DNA of 61,157 bases from a bacterium (lineage in GTDB: Bacteria; Cyanobacteriota; Vampirovibrionia; Gastranaerophilales; Gastranaerophilaceae): the NCBI GenBank assembly GCA_017652265.1, contig JAGCBH010000055.1, positions 1-61,157 on the forward strand, in the 5' to 3' direction. Of this stretch, positions 33,831 to 41,441 are shown in pieces (within the stretch, counting starts at the first letter, position 1; every line of letters begins with the position of its first letter). Made by a program: the position numbers and the translations under genes. The notes under the pieces are model-generated. The model made no database searches. It was not told where the DNA came from and saw only the letters and a program-made list of their open reading frames with translations.

Positions 33831-34997
33831 ATGATTACGGAAATTCAATCTAAAAAAGCCGAAAAATGGTTTTCGTGGGCGCATTTGATAAATGATGTCT
33901 ATACCGGCATGCTTAATCCTTTGATGCCGTTTATTGCGGAAAAGTTATCGTTTACTCTTGCTTTTGCGACATTAGTTATAAGCTTATCGCATATTTTTGC
34001 ATCTGTTCTTCAGCCGGTAATCGGATTTTTTGCTGATAACAGCAAACGAAGAACATTCATATTCAGAGGTCTGTTAATGTCTGCAATATTTATTCCGCTT
34101 GCACCGGCTGTTAATAACAAGTGGCTTTTTATACTTCTGATAGTTTTGGGCAGTTTAGGCTCAAGCCTTTTTCACCCGCAGGCTTTGGGGCTTTTATCAA
34201 AATTCGCCGAAGTTTCAAAAAAAGATGTTGCAAAGGCTATGGCAATTTTTATGTTTGCGGGATCTTTCGGTTTTGCGCTTGGGCCATTGGTATCATCATC
34301 AATAGCACATGTTTGGGGATTAAATAAAATATTTTGGGTTTCAATATTAGGCATAATTTGTGCTTTAATGATGTTTAAGTGTGTTCCTAAAATTAATAAT
34401 TTGGATGACAAAAAAGAGCATTTTGGTTTTAAAAAAGCATTTGGGGATATTTTGAAAAACAGAGAGCTGAATCTTTTGTTCTTTATCGCAATGATAAAAA
34501 CTCTTATGATTAATTCCTGCACGATATTTCTTCCGTTTCTCTGGAAAGATTTGGGGCATGGAAAAATGTATATTGGAGCGGCAATTTTTGCATTTACTCT
34601 TGCTGGAAGCATTGCATCCCTAATAAGCCCTTATGCTGAGAAAAAGTTAGGAACAAAGACGATACTATATCTTTCGTTGATTTTGACGTTACCGCTTTTG
34701 TTTTTGTTTGTCGCAACGTATCAAACCGTACCGCTTGTGGCGCTTACATCCTTTATTCTTATAGGTGCGGTTACTATGATGGCATCGCCTGTCATAATGG
34801 TTTTAGCTCAAAATATTGCGCCTGAATACAAAAGTATAATAGCAGGATTTGTGAATGGATTTGCCTGGGGTGTCATAGCGATTGTTATGACAATACTGGG
34901 TGTTATTGCTGAAAACGCAGGTATTATTAATTTGCTTATGGCAATTTCCGTTATTCCTGTTGTATCTTGTATTGCCGTCAAAAAAATAAGAATATAA
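33831..34997 (+). CDS. MFS transporter, Fsr (fosmidomycin-resistance)-like
   Basis: 388 residues, twelve membrane segments. WAHLINDVYTGMLNPLMPFI at the N-terminus is the H-x-x-N-D-x-Y-x-G signature of Fsr-like exporters, and LGSLGSSLFHPQALGLLSKF is the matching second block. Starts one base after dacB with no Shine-Dalgarno, presumably by coupling. Substrate unknown. Confidence 0.88.
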   Translation: MITEIQSKKAEKWFSWAHLINDVYTGMLNPLMPFIAEKLSFTLAFATLVISLSHIFASVLQPVIGFFADNSKRRTFIFRGLLMSAIFIPLAPAVNNKWLFILLIVLGSLGSSLFHPQALGLLSKFAEVSKKDVAKAMAIFMFAGSFGFALGPLVSSSIAHVWGLNKIFWVSILGIICALMMFKCVPKINNLDDKKEHFGFKKAFGDILKNRELNLLFFIAMIKTLMINSCTIFLPFLWKDLGHGKMYIGAAIFAFTLAGSIASLISPYAEKKLGTKTILYLSLILTLPLLFLFVATYQTVPLVALTSFILIGAVTMMASPVIMVLAQNIAPEYKSIIAGFVNGFAWGVIAIVMTILGVIAENAGIINLLMAISVIPVVSCIAVKKIRI

Positions 34998-35021
34998 AAA
35001 GCTGTTCTTCGTCATATACAT

Positions 35022-35048
35022 AAAAAGCACAGGCTTTTACACCTGTGC
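35022..35048 (-). terminator. Terminator of the TRL-like gene
   Basis: On the minus strand GCACAGG-TGTAAAAG-CCTGTGC is followed by T5. It lies between the convergent MFS and TRL-like genes. Confidence 0.75.
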
Positions 35049-35074
35049 AAAATAGAATGAAAAATGAAAAATTT

Positions 35075-35392
35075 CTAGTTTCCGTATACGGTCAATGTTT
35101 TTTCACCGTAAATTAATACGAAATGTTTTTCCCAGTCAGCTGAAGTAACTCTGCTCATTCTGCCGTCTTTCATAGCGGCTTTAACTGAGCAGTCACCCCA
35201 GTTTACTATACCTAATATAGTTTTACATGTAGCTTTTCCTACTTTAGAACCAAGAGTTGCTCCGGGAACTGCGTAATCAAATGATTCCTTTGTTCCTGTG
35301 TAAATACCTATGCCCCAAGGTTCATAAGCAAATGCTGCGGTTGATGCAAAACCAATAGCCAATAATGCCAATAAAACAGCAATCTTTTTCAT
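35075..35392 (-). CDS. TRL-like secreted protein
   Basis: 105 residues with a clear signal peptide (KKIAVLLALLAIGFASTAAF, cleavage after AFA). The mature part GKATCKTILGIVNWGDCSVK followed by AAMKDGRMSRV and EKTLTVYG matches the TRL-like family (PF13146 type), small exported proteins of unknown role. Two cysteines. AAGGAG precedes the ATG. Monocistronic. Confidence 0.8.
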   Translation of the reverse strand: MKKIAVLLALLAIGFASTAAFAYEPWGIGIYTGTKESFDYAVPGATLGSKVGKATCKTILGIVNWGDCSVKAAMKDGRMSRVTSADWEKHFVLIYGEKTLTVYGN

Positions 35393-35462
35393 AATTTACT
35401 CCTTCTTAATTAATAAATAGCCAATTCCCTACATGCAGAATGTTACCACGTAAATATAATTT

Positions 35463-35491
35463 TTGCAAGAAAGTATGTTTTATTGTATAAT
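35463..35491 (+). promoter_or_regulatory. Promoter of def-fmt-aroH
   Basis: TTGCAA (35463-35468), 17-nt spacer, perfect TATAAT (35486-35491). Start near 35498 and AAGAGGA ribosome site before the def ATG at 35519. Confidence 0.68.
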
Positions 35492-35518
35492 TTTAGAGTA
35501 ATAAGAGGATTAATTTTA

Positions 35519-36055
35519 ATGGCTATAAGACGAATTTTAAAATACGGAGAACAGGAATTAAGAGAACCGTCTAAAGAAGTTACAAAAGTATCAAGAAAAA
35601 TTCAGGATTTGGTGCATGATTTATTGGAAACCATGTACAATGCCCAAAACGGAGTAGGTCTTGCCGCTCCTCAGATAGGGGTTAATTTAAGAGTTTTTGT
35701 TATTGATGTCAGAGAAACCGAAAATGTATTAGATCCGATAGTTTTTATTAATCCGAAAATCATTAAGTTGTCTGGTTCTGTTGTTTCCTCTGAGGGGTGC
35801 TTAAGTTTTCCTGATGTTTATTCGGATGTAAAAAGAGCTGCAAACGTTATGGTTAAGGCAATGGATGTAAAAGGAAGAAGTTTTGTTTTGGAAGCAAAAG
35901 ATGGTTCGCTTTTATCCCGTGCTATTCAGCATGAATTTGACCACCTGAATGGTGTTCTTTTCATAGACAGGTGTGAAGATGTCGATTTTACCGATCAGGA
36001 ACTTGCAAAACATAATTTGCCAAAAATTCAGCAGGATAAATTGATAAGGGAGTAA
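35519..36055 (+). CDS. def: Peptide deformylase
   Basis: 178 residues. The three metal/active-site motifs are NGVGLAAPQIG (~47), EGCLSFPDV (~98, metal Cys) and AIQHEFDHLNGVLFIDR (~139, HExxH form HEFDH). Removes the formyl group from nascent chains; partner of fmt directly downstream. Start at MAIRRIL based on AAGAGGA; a longer in-frame start lies in the promoter. Confidence 0.97.
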   Translation: MAIRRILKYGEQELREPSKEVTKVSRKIQDLVHDLLETMYNAQNGVGLAAPQIGVNLRVFVIDVRETENVLDPIVFINPKIIKLSGSVVSSEGCLSFPDVYSDVKRAANVMVKAMDVKGRSFVLEAKDGSLLSRAIQHEFDHLNGVLFIDRCEDVDFTDQELAKHNLPKIQQDKLIRE

Positions 36056-36058
36056 AGT

Positions 36059-36970
36059 TTGATAAACATTATTTTTATGGGAACTCCGAAAATTGCACTG
36101 AAATCATTGGAATATCTTTATAATTCCGAAAAAATCAACGTGCTTGCAGTTGTTACTCAGCCTGACAAACCGTCAGGCAGGGGGCAAAAACTGACAATGT
36201 CTCCTATAAAAGAATTTGCTATTTCAAATAATATTCCTGTTTTTCAGCCGAAATCTTTAAGAAAATCACCTGAAATAATTGAAGAACTGAAGAAATTAAA
36301 GCCGGATTTTTTTGTAACTTTTGCGTTCGGGCAGATTTTATCGCAGGAAGTATTGGATATTCCAAAATATGAAACAATAAATCTTCACGCTTCTTTGTTG
36401 CCTAAATACCGAGGGGCAAATCCTATCCAAAGAGCGATTATAAATGGTGATAAAGAAACTGGAATTTGCACGATGATAACGGAACTTGGGCTTGACTGCG
36501 GCGATGTTTGTATGCGTGAAGTTATTGGTATAGGCGATGAAACGACTTGTTGCGATCTGTTTGAAGAAATTTCGGAGAAATCGCCTGAGTTGATAGAGCA
36601 AACGTTAATCGGTATAGTTGAAAATTCAATAAAACCTCAGAAACAGTGTGAGGACGGTGTTTGTTTTGCAAATAAGCTGGAAAAAGAAGAAACCTGTATT
36701 GACTGGACTAAAGATGCCGTATCAATTAATAACTTGATTCGAGGAATTTATAAATTTCCTTGTGCATATTTCAAATACAATGATAAAATTGTAAAAGTTT
36801 TGAGAGCTAAAGTCCTTTCTGGGTGCGGAAAACCCGGCGAATTTATTTGTAAAAATAAAGATGGTATTGAAGTTGCCTGTGGTAGCGGTAGTTTGCTTTT
36901 GGTAACGGTTAAACCTGAAGGCAAAGGCGAAATGAGTGCTTCGGCCTGGGCGAACGGACTAAAATTTTAG
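36059..36970 (+). CDS. fmt: Methionyl-tRNA formyltransferase
   Basis: 303 residues from a TTG start preceded by AAGGGAG. FMGTPKIALKSLEYL, QPDKPSGRGQKL, FGQILSQEVLD and INLHASLLPKYRGANPIQRA (catalytic Asn-His-Asp region; SLLPxxRG signature) are conserved; C-terminal OB-like domain is present but short. Formylates initiator Met-tRNA. Three bases after def. Confidence 0.96.
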   Translation: MINIIFMGTPKIALKSLEYLYNSEKINVLAVVTQPDKPSGRGQKLTMSPIKEFAISNNIPVFQPKSLRKSPEIIEELKKLKPDFFVTFAFGQILSQEVLDIPKYETINLHASLLPKYRGANPIQRAIINGDKETGICTMITELGLDCGDVCMREVIGIGDETTCCDLFEEISEKSPELIEQTLIGIVENSIKPQKQCEDGVCFANKLEKEETCIDWTKDAVSINNLIRGIYKFPCAYFKYNDKIVKVLRAKVLSGCGKPGEFICKNKDGIEVACGSGSLLLVTVKPEGKGEMSASAWANGLKF

Positions 36971-36980
36971 GAGAAATTAT

Positions 36981-37331
36981 ATGATAACAAAAGGTATCAG
37001 GGGTGCAATAACAGTTGATGATAATACCAAAGAAGATATTAAAAACGGAACTCTGACATTGTTAAATGAGTTAATAAATAAAAATAATATTGATAAAAAT
37101 ATGATTTCTCACGTTATTTTTACTGTTACAAAAGATTTAACGGCAGAATTCCCTGCTAAATTTGCCCGTATTGATTTAGGCTGGGATAATGTTGCTATGA
37201 TGTGTTTTAATGAAGCGGATATTGAAAATTCTTTGCAAAAATGTATCCGTGTCCTTGTCGTTTTAAATTGCATGGAAGATTTTGTTCCGCAATATGTTTA
37301 TCTAAATGGCGCAAAAGACTTGAGAAAATAG
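36981..37331 (+). CDS. aroH: Chorismate mutase, AroH class
   Basis: 116 residues. KGIRGAITVDDNTKEDI matches the AroH N-terminus (RGAxTVxxNT), FTVTKDLTAEFPAKFAR the central part, and CIRVLVVLNCMED the active-site strand with the catalytic Arg. Converts chorismate to prephenate. Conserved GGAG before the ATG; last gene of def-fmt-aroH. Confidence 0.93.
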   Translation: MITKGIRGAITVDDNTKEDIKNGTLTLLNELINKNNIDKNMISHVIFTVTKDLTAEFPAKFARIDLGWDNVAMMCFNEADIENSLQKCIRVLVVLNCMEDFVPQYVYLNGAKDLRK

Positions 37332-37336
37332 TATTA

Positions 37337-37366
37337 AAAAAGCCCTTTTTAAAAGGGCTTTTTAAT
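37337..37366. terminator. Bidirectional terminator, aroH/HerA-like
   Basis: AAAAAAGCCCTTTT/AAAAGGGCTTTTT, a near perfect palindrome with A and T tracts on both sides, between convergent genes. Confidence 0.9.
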
Positions 37367-39421
37367 TTATTCTGCTACGGCACCGTCTCTGCTGACGAGC
37401 TCCAAATCCGAAATAGTCGGATCCAAAAGACGTCTGCCAAGATTAACAAAGTTTATTGAGCAAAGAGTTTTGTTGCCGTAATTAATCATCTTTTCAACAA
37501 CTCCCTGACCGTATTTCGGATGCGAAATCAAATCGCCCGCCTGAAACATATATTTATCTTCTTCCGGTGCATTATTAGAAAATTCTTCAGGAGTGTATAT
37601 AGGCACTTCGGCATTTGCTTCTTCAGATGTTTCATCCAGAACTAACGTATTTTCTTCCAGAAATGATTCTTCTGCAGGTTCAATTATTACAGGTTCATTT
37701 TCGTCTGTTTCTTCCTGCGGTTCAACAATTTCAATTTCTTCGGTTTCTTCGTTTTGTTGTTCATTTTCAGAAATATTTAATGCCTCAATATAATCAAGAT
37801 CTTCGTCTGTTATATTGTCATCGCCCGCCAAAACTTCCGGATTAACTCTGTTTTCATCATCAAGATTTTCTTCTTCTATTTTTTTATAAAAAGATGCATC
37901 AACATCGTTTGCAACCTGTTCTTCAAGCAGTTCTCTTTCCGTCATTACATCTCTTTCAAAAGAATTTTCGTCTTCTGCGGAAACCTCTTCAGGTGCAACA
38001 GTCTCATCTTCCGAAACTTCTTCAAATGATGTTTCTTCTGAAACATCTTCCGTTATTTCTTCTTCCGTGTTGTCGGAGAAGATATTTTCATTATTAAATT
38101 CTGTCTGTGATAAATTATCCGAATTTTCGTCATATGCATATTCGTCAGAGAAATCCTGCGTTTCATAATTATCCGTCAGAGAATTTTCATCTTTCGCAGT
38201 AGCAAATTCTTCATGTTCAGGTTCTTCATATTCGGTAAGCTGAACAATGAACGGAATTTTCTGTGTGCAGTCGCCATATACTACAAATTCATCGCCGTTA
38301 AGTTTGCCCAAGAAAGTATTATATGCGGCAAAATCGTGCTGAGTTGTCTGCGGTGCAAACAGGATTATATTTGGCATTATTTGTTTAAGATCAGGCAAAT
38401 ACTTGAATTCGTGAGGGCAGATGACCGTAGTATAGATATTGCTGAATTCCATTGTTTTTCTCAAAACTTTTTTATCCGCAAAATCGTTGTTCATGGTCGC
38501 AAAAACGCATATTTCCGAATCTACTGTAGCTATCATATCGTATATGTAGCCGATTATTTTGCGCATAAGCTCAGGTTCTGCCTGAGAAATATCAATAACC
38601 AATGAATCGTGATGTACAACTTTACTTCTCAGCATGAATACATCATCTTTATCCGATGCAAAAACATTTTCCTGCTGGTATCTCAGCAGTTTGTTTTTCA
38701 AAAGAATAAGCTCAGGTATTTTTGTCTGATTATACTGGTCCTGAACTACGTTTAACAGAAGGTCTATCGGCAAATATCCCTTCGGATCTGTTCTGAGATA
38801 TTCTTTAACTTCGCTGAAAATGTCCTGAATAACAGCTTTGCTTACAGGCTCAACTCCGTCAAGGTCATTATCAAAAATAAAATCAAGAAAGTCTGCGTTC
38901 AGCGCTAATTTGAAATCTTTTCCGAAAACGAAACTGTTTTCCGAATAATAATCACCTGTTGTGTCAAGGATTATTGCTTTTTTATTTCTTTTAATGAGCT
39001 GCGGGAAGATATTTGTCAGTAATTTTCCTGAATTTTCAAGGCTGTTTGAGCATATTAAAAGTCCGCTTGTAAAAACGCCCAAATCAATGCTGAAAGAAGC
39101 TGAGGTTTGTGCAATTTCACCCAAGAATATCGGGCTGTCAGAGCTTAGTAAATTGAGAATTTCATTAACCGGAAGCAGTGTGATTTTTGCATTTTCTGAC
39201 GGAATTGTACCGTTGTAATTTTTCAGTACACCGGTTTCATCGAACGTGAACAACAATTTTAAAATAGCAAAATTATTTCCGCCGTCAGCTTTTAAATTAA
39301 CTATCTGTGCAACATAGGGGCAATTTGTATCTTCAACAATTGCAAACCCCGATAATGCCAGATTATCATTGACATCATAAGAGATTTTAATCAAATTATT
39401 CTTTATTTCCAGTATTCTCAT
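37367..39421 (-). CDS. HerA-like degenerate ATPase with long acidic linker and C-terminal Tudor-like domain
   Basis: 684 residues from MRILEIKNN (AAGGAG 11 bases before). Residues 1-95 look like a HAS-barrel; ~115-400 resemble a HerA/FtsK-type ATPase, with the P-loop position reading SNSLENSGKLLTN (lacking the GxxGxGKS form) and AIILDTTGDYYSE in place of the usual Walker B strand. Residues ~410-620 are extremely Glu/Asp rich and low complexity. The C-terminus has AGDLISHPKYGQGVVEKM and CSINFVNLGRRLL, like the Tudor-type tail of PcrA/UvrD that binds RNA polymerase. Likely a DNA/transcription-associated factor; function not established. Last gene of an slt-nadD-yqeK operon. Confidence 0.5.
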   Translation of the reverse strand: MRILEIKNNLIKISYDVNDNLALSGFAIVEDTNCPYVAQIVNLKADGGNNFAILKLLFTFDETGVLKNYNGTIPSENAKITLLPVNEILNLLSSDSPIFLGEIAQTSASFSIDLGVFTSGLLICSNSLENSGKLLTNIFPQLIKRNKKAIILDTTGDYYSENSFVFGKDFKLALNADFLDFIFDNDLDGVEPVSKAVIQDIFSEVKEYLRTDPKGYLPIDLLLNVVQDQYNQTKIPELILLKNKLLRYQQENVFASDKDDVFMLRSKVVHHDSLVIDISQAEPELMRKIIGYIYDMIATVDSEICVFATMNNDFADKKVLRKTMEFSNIYTTVICPHEFKYLPDLKQIMPNIILFAPQTTQHDFAAYNTFLGKLNGDEFVVYGDCTQKIPFIVQLTEYEEPEHEEFATAKDENSLTDNYETQDFSDEYAYDENSDNLSQTEFNNENIFSDNTEEEITEDVSEETSFEEVSEDETVAPEEVSAEDENSFERDVMTERELLEEQVANDVDASFYKKIEEENLDDENRVNPEVLAGDDNITDEDLDYIEALNISENEQQNEETEEIEIVEPQEETDENEPVIIEPAEESFLEENTLVLDETSEEANAEVPIYTPEEFSNNAPEEDKYMFQAGDLISHPKYGQGVVEKMINYGNKTLCSINFVNLGRRLLDPTISDLELVSRDGAVAE

Positions 39422-39497
39422 TAAAGTCTGAACTCCTTTATCTTCCCGATATGCAAATATTATCATGGAAAATGATATTTGTACATATTTTAATATT

Positions 39498-40094
39498 TCA
39501 GTTCTTAATATTGTTTAGTAATAAATCGTTGTATATTTCCACTGTTCTCGGGCATATTACCATTTTTCTGTCAACAAGACTTTTTATTGTATATGCGTAG
39601 CAGTCAAAAATTATTTTATCTGCACCACCCGTTTTTTTGAGGAGTTGAAGTTTTTGTTTGTATTCAATTTCTCCGCGAGAAAACGGCTCAATTTTATCTG
39701 CGATAAAAACGATTTTTTCTAACGTATTCATATCCGATTTACCAAGGGTATGCCAGCGGATAGCAGATAAAATATCCTCATCCGTTATACCGAATTCTTT
39801 TTTTGCAATGATAGCGCCGGCAGGTGCGTGGAGGACTTTTTTATTATTTTCTTCTCCGCATACCAGTTCAAAATTATTTTCTTTTAAAAGATGTTTTGCT
39901 TCATCTAAAGGAATTGATTTTGCACAGTCGTGTATGAGTCCCGCAAGATATGCCCTATCCTCATCATAATTCATAATTTTGGCAATTTCCTTTGCTGCAT
40001 CAGCGCAACCAAGCGAATGCCCGTAGCGTTCATCAGTCAAGTTGTTTTTAAGCCATTCTTTAATTTTTTCAATTTTTGTATAATCCGTGTTCAT
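39498..40094 (-). CDS. yqeK: YqeK-type HD phosphohydrolase (symmetrical Ap4A hydrolase)
   Basis: 198 residues. RYGHSLGCADAAKEIAKIM, the HD motif AGLIHDCAKSI, HAPAGAIIAKKEFGI, RWHTLGKSDMNTLEKIVF and ADKIEPFSR are the YqeK order. Hydrolyses diadenosine tetraphosphate to ADP. Overlaps the nadD 3' end by 26 bases, as nadD-yqeK pairs often do. Start set at MNTDYTK; a longer frame lies wholly in nadD. Confidence 0.92.
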   Translation of the reverse strand: MNTDYTKIEKIKEWLKNNLTDERYGHSLGCADAAKEIAKIMNYDEDRAYLAGLIHDCAKSIPLDEAKHLLKENNFELVCGEENNKKVLHAPAGAIIAKKEFGITDEDILSAIRWHTLGKSDMNTLEKIVFIADKIEPFSRGEIEYKQKLQLLKKTGGADKIIFDCYAYTIKSLVDRKMVICPRTVEIYNDLLLNNIKN

Positions 40095-40659
40095 AAATAT
40101 AATTTTCAACCTCTGGCGGAACAAATTCCGAAATATCCTCTCCGCATTCAACTTTTTTTCTTATTCCTGTAGATGAAATATCACAAAAACTGAGGTTTGT
40201 AAATTCAACATCATATCCGTCAGCTGCAATATATTCAATCAGTCTGCGACTGGGTTTGTTATCGCGCGTCAATACTATAAATTTCAGTAAATTTTTTAAA
40301 TCACTTGATCTGTACCAGCTTTTTACTTGGCAGAAAGCGTCAGTTCCTATTATGAACGGCCATTTCTCCTGATTACCGTACATTTTATTTAACCTAACAA
40401 TTGTATCGTACGTATAGGATCTTTCATTTCTCTGAAATTCAATATCTGAAACTTCAAATTTTTTATTTCCTGCAATAGCCAGTTTTACCATTTCCAAACG
40501 GTTTTCAGGCTGACATCCCAAAACTTCTTTATGAGGAGCATTATTTGTCGGAATGAATATTATTTTACCGTACCCGAAAGTATCCGATACATATTCGGCC
40601 GCCCTCAAATGAGCGTTATGTATCGGGTTAAACGTTCCGCAAAAAAGGCAAATGTTCAT
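40069..40659 (-). CDS. nadD: Nicotinate-nucleotide adenylyltransferase
   Basis: 196 residues. FCGTFNPIHNAHLRAAEY (HxGH-type nucleotidyltransferase motif; the second His is AHL), FIPTNNAPHKEV, FIIGTDAFCQVKSWY and ISSTGIRKKVE (SSTxIR). Forms NaAD from NaMN and ATP. Two bases after the SLT gene; pnuC at 49.5 kb is another NAD-related gene in the window. Confidence 0.96.
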   Translation of the reverse strand: MNICLFCGTFNPIHNAHLRAAEYVSDTFGYGKIIFIPTNNAPHKEVLGCQPENRLEMVKLAIAGNKKFEVSDIEFQRNERSYTYDTIVRLNKMYGNQEKWPFIIGTDAFCQVKSWYRSSDLKNLLKFIVLTRDNKPSRRLIEYIAADGYDVEFTNLSFCDISSTGIRKKVECGEDISEFVPPEVENYIYEHGLYKN

Positions 40660-40661
40660 AA

Positions 40662-41276
40662 TTAAATTGCCGTAATTTCCTGATCAATCATCTTGATTAT
40701 GATTGAAGATTGTTTTTGTCTGTCTAAATCAATAGGAGCGGCATTTTCCATAATTTCAGATTCGGAAGGACCTGATATAGCAACAGGAACAGGTGCTTTT
40801 GCTTGTAATATACAAGGATCATTTCGGTGTAATTGCTGTTGTGAAATGATTTTATTTACAAAACGCTGCGTTTCTGCAAACGGAGGAACTGCATTAAACT
40901 TTTTAACATTACCGGGACCTGCATTATATGCTGCAAGTGCTAATTCTTTAGAGCCGAACATCTTGTACATCATGAGATAATACTTCAGGCCGCCTCTTAT
41001 GTTGCCCTCTATCGTGTACGGATTAACCCCAAGTTTCTTTGCAGTGATAGGCATCAATTGATAAAGGCCTACCGCACCTGCTGCACTTCTTGCTTCAGGA
41101 CGAAAATTAGATTCAACTTTTGCCAGGCTCAAAGCCAGTGAAGGATCAACACCTAATTCAATAGCCTGCGCTACTATCATTGCTTTTATTTCCGGAACAG
41201 TTGCCGCATTTGCTTGATTACCCATGGAAAATAAAACCGCAACGGTCATCATTATTAAAATTTTTCTTATGTTCAA
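40662..41276 (-). CDS. Lytic transglycosylase, SLT domain
   Basis: 204 residues from a TTG start (GAGGG eight bases before). Signal peptide KILIMMTVAVLFSMGNQANA. SLT domain: SLAKVESNFRPEARSAAGAV (catalytic Glu), GLYQLMPITAKKLG, NIRGGLKYYLMMYKMFG and ALAAYNAGPGNVKKF. Cleaves glycan strands in the periplasm. Short Pro/Ala-rich C-terminus. First gene of the slt-nadD-yqeK-HerA-like operon. Confidence 0.92.
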   Translation of the reverse strand: MNIRKILIMMTVAVLFSMGNQANAATVPEIKAMIVAQAIELGVDPSLALSLAKVESNFRPEARSAAGAVGLYQLMPITAKKLGVNPYTIEGNIRGGLKYYLMMYKMFGSKELALAAYNAGPGNVKKFNAVPPFAETQRFVNKIISQQQLHRNDPCILQAKAPVPVAISGPSESEIMENAAPIDLDRQKQSSIIIKMIDQEITAI

Positions 41277-41385
41277 AATAATTACCCTCTTATTTGACGG
41301 GAATTAAATCCCAAATATGTTAAAAATTTTAATCTTTTTGACATACTAACCCAAACAAAGAAAAAAATCAAGTTTAGCGCAAATA

Positions 41386-41414
41386 TTGATAAAAATTGAG
41401 AAACGTGGTAAACT
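41386..41414 (+). promoter_or_regulatory. Promoter of the RNA helicase gene
   Basis: TTGATA (41386-41391), 17-nt spacer, TAAACT (41409-41414), start near 41421; GGGAG ribosome site before the ATG. Confidence 0.55.
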
Positions 41415-41441
41415 ACTTTGTAGGAATAGTCGGGAGAAAAA

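Noticed and set aside
34997-35075. Terminator for the MFS gene on the plus strand
   Set aside because: The GCACAGG stem is followed by A's, not T's, on that strand; it suits the minus gene.
37593-38097. Plus-strand ORFs opposite the acidic linker of the HerA-like gene
   Set aside because: Ser/Phe/Leu-rich antisense of a Glu-rich low-complexity region; no start signals.
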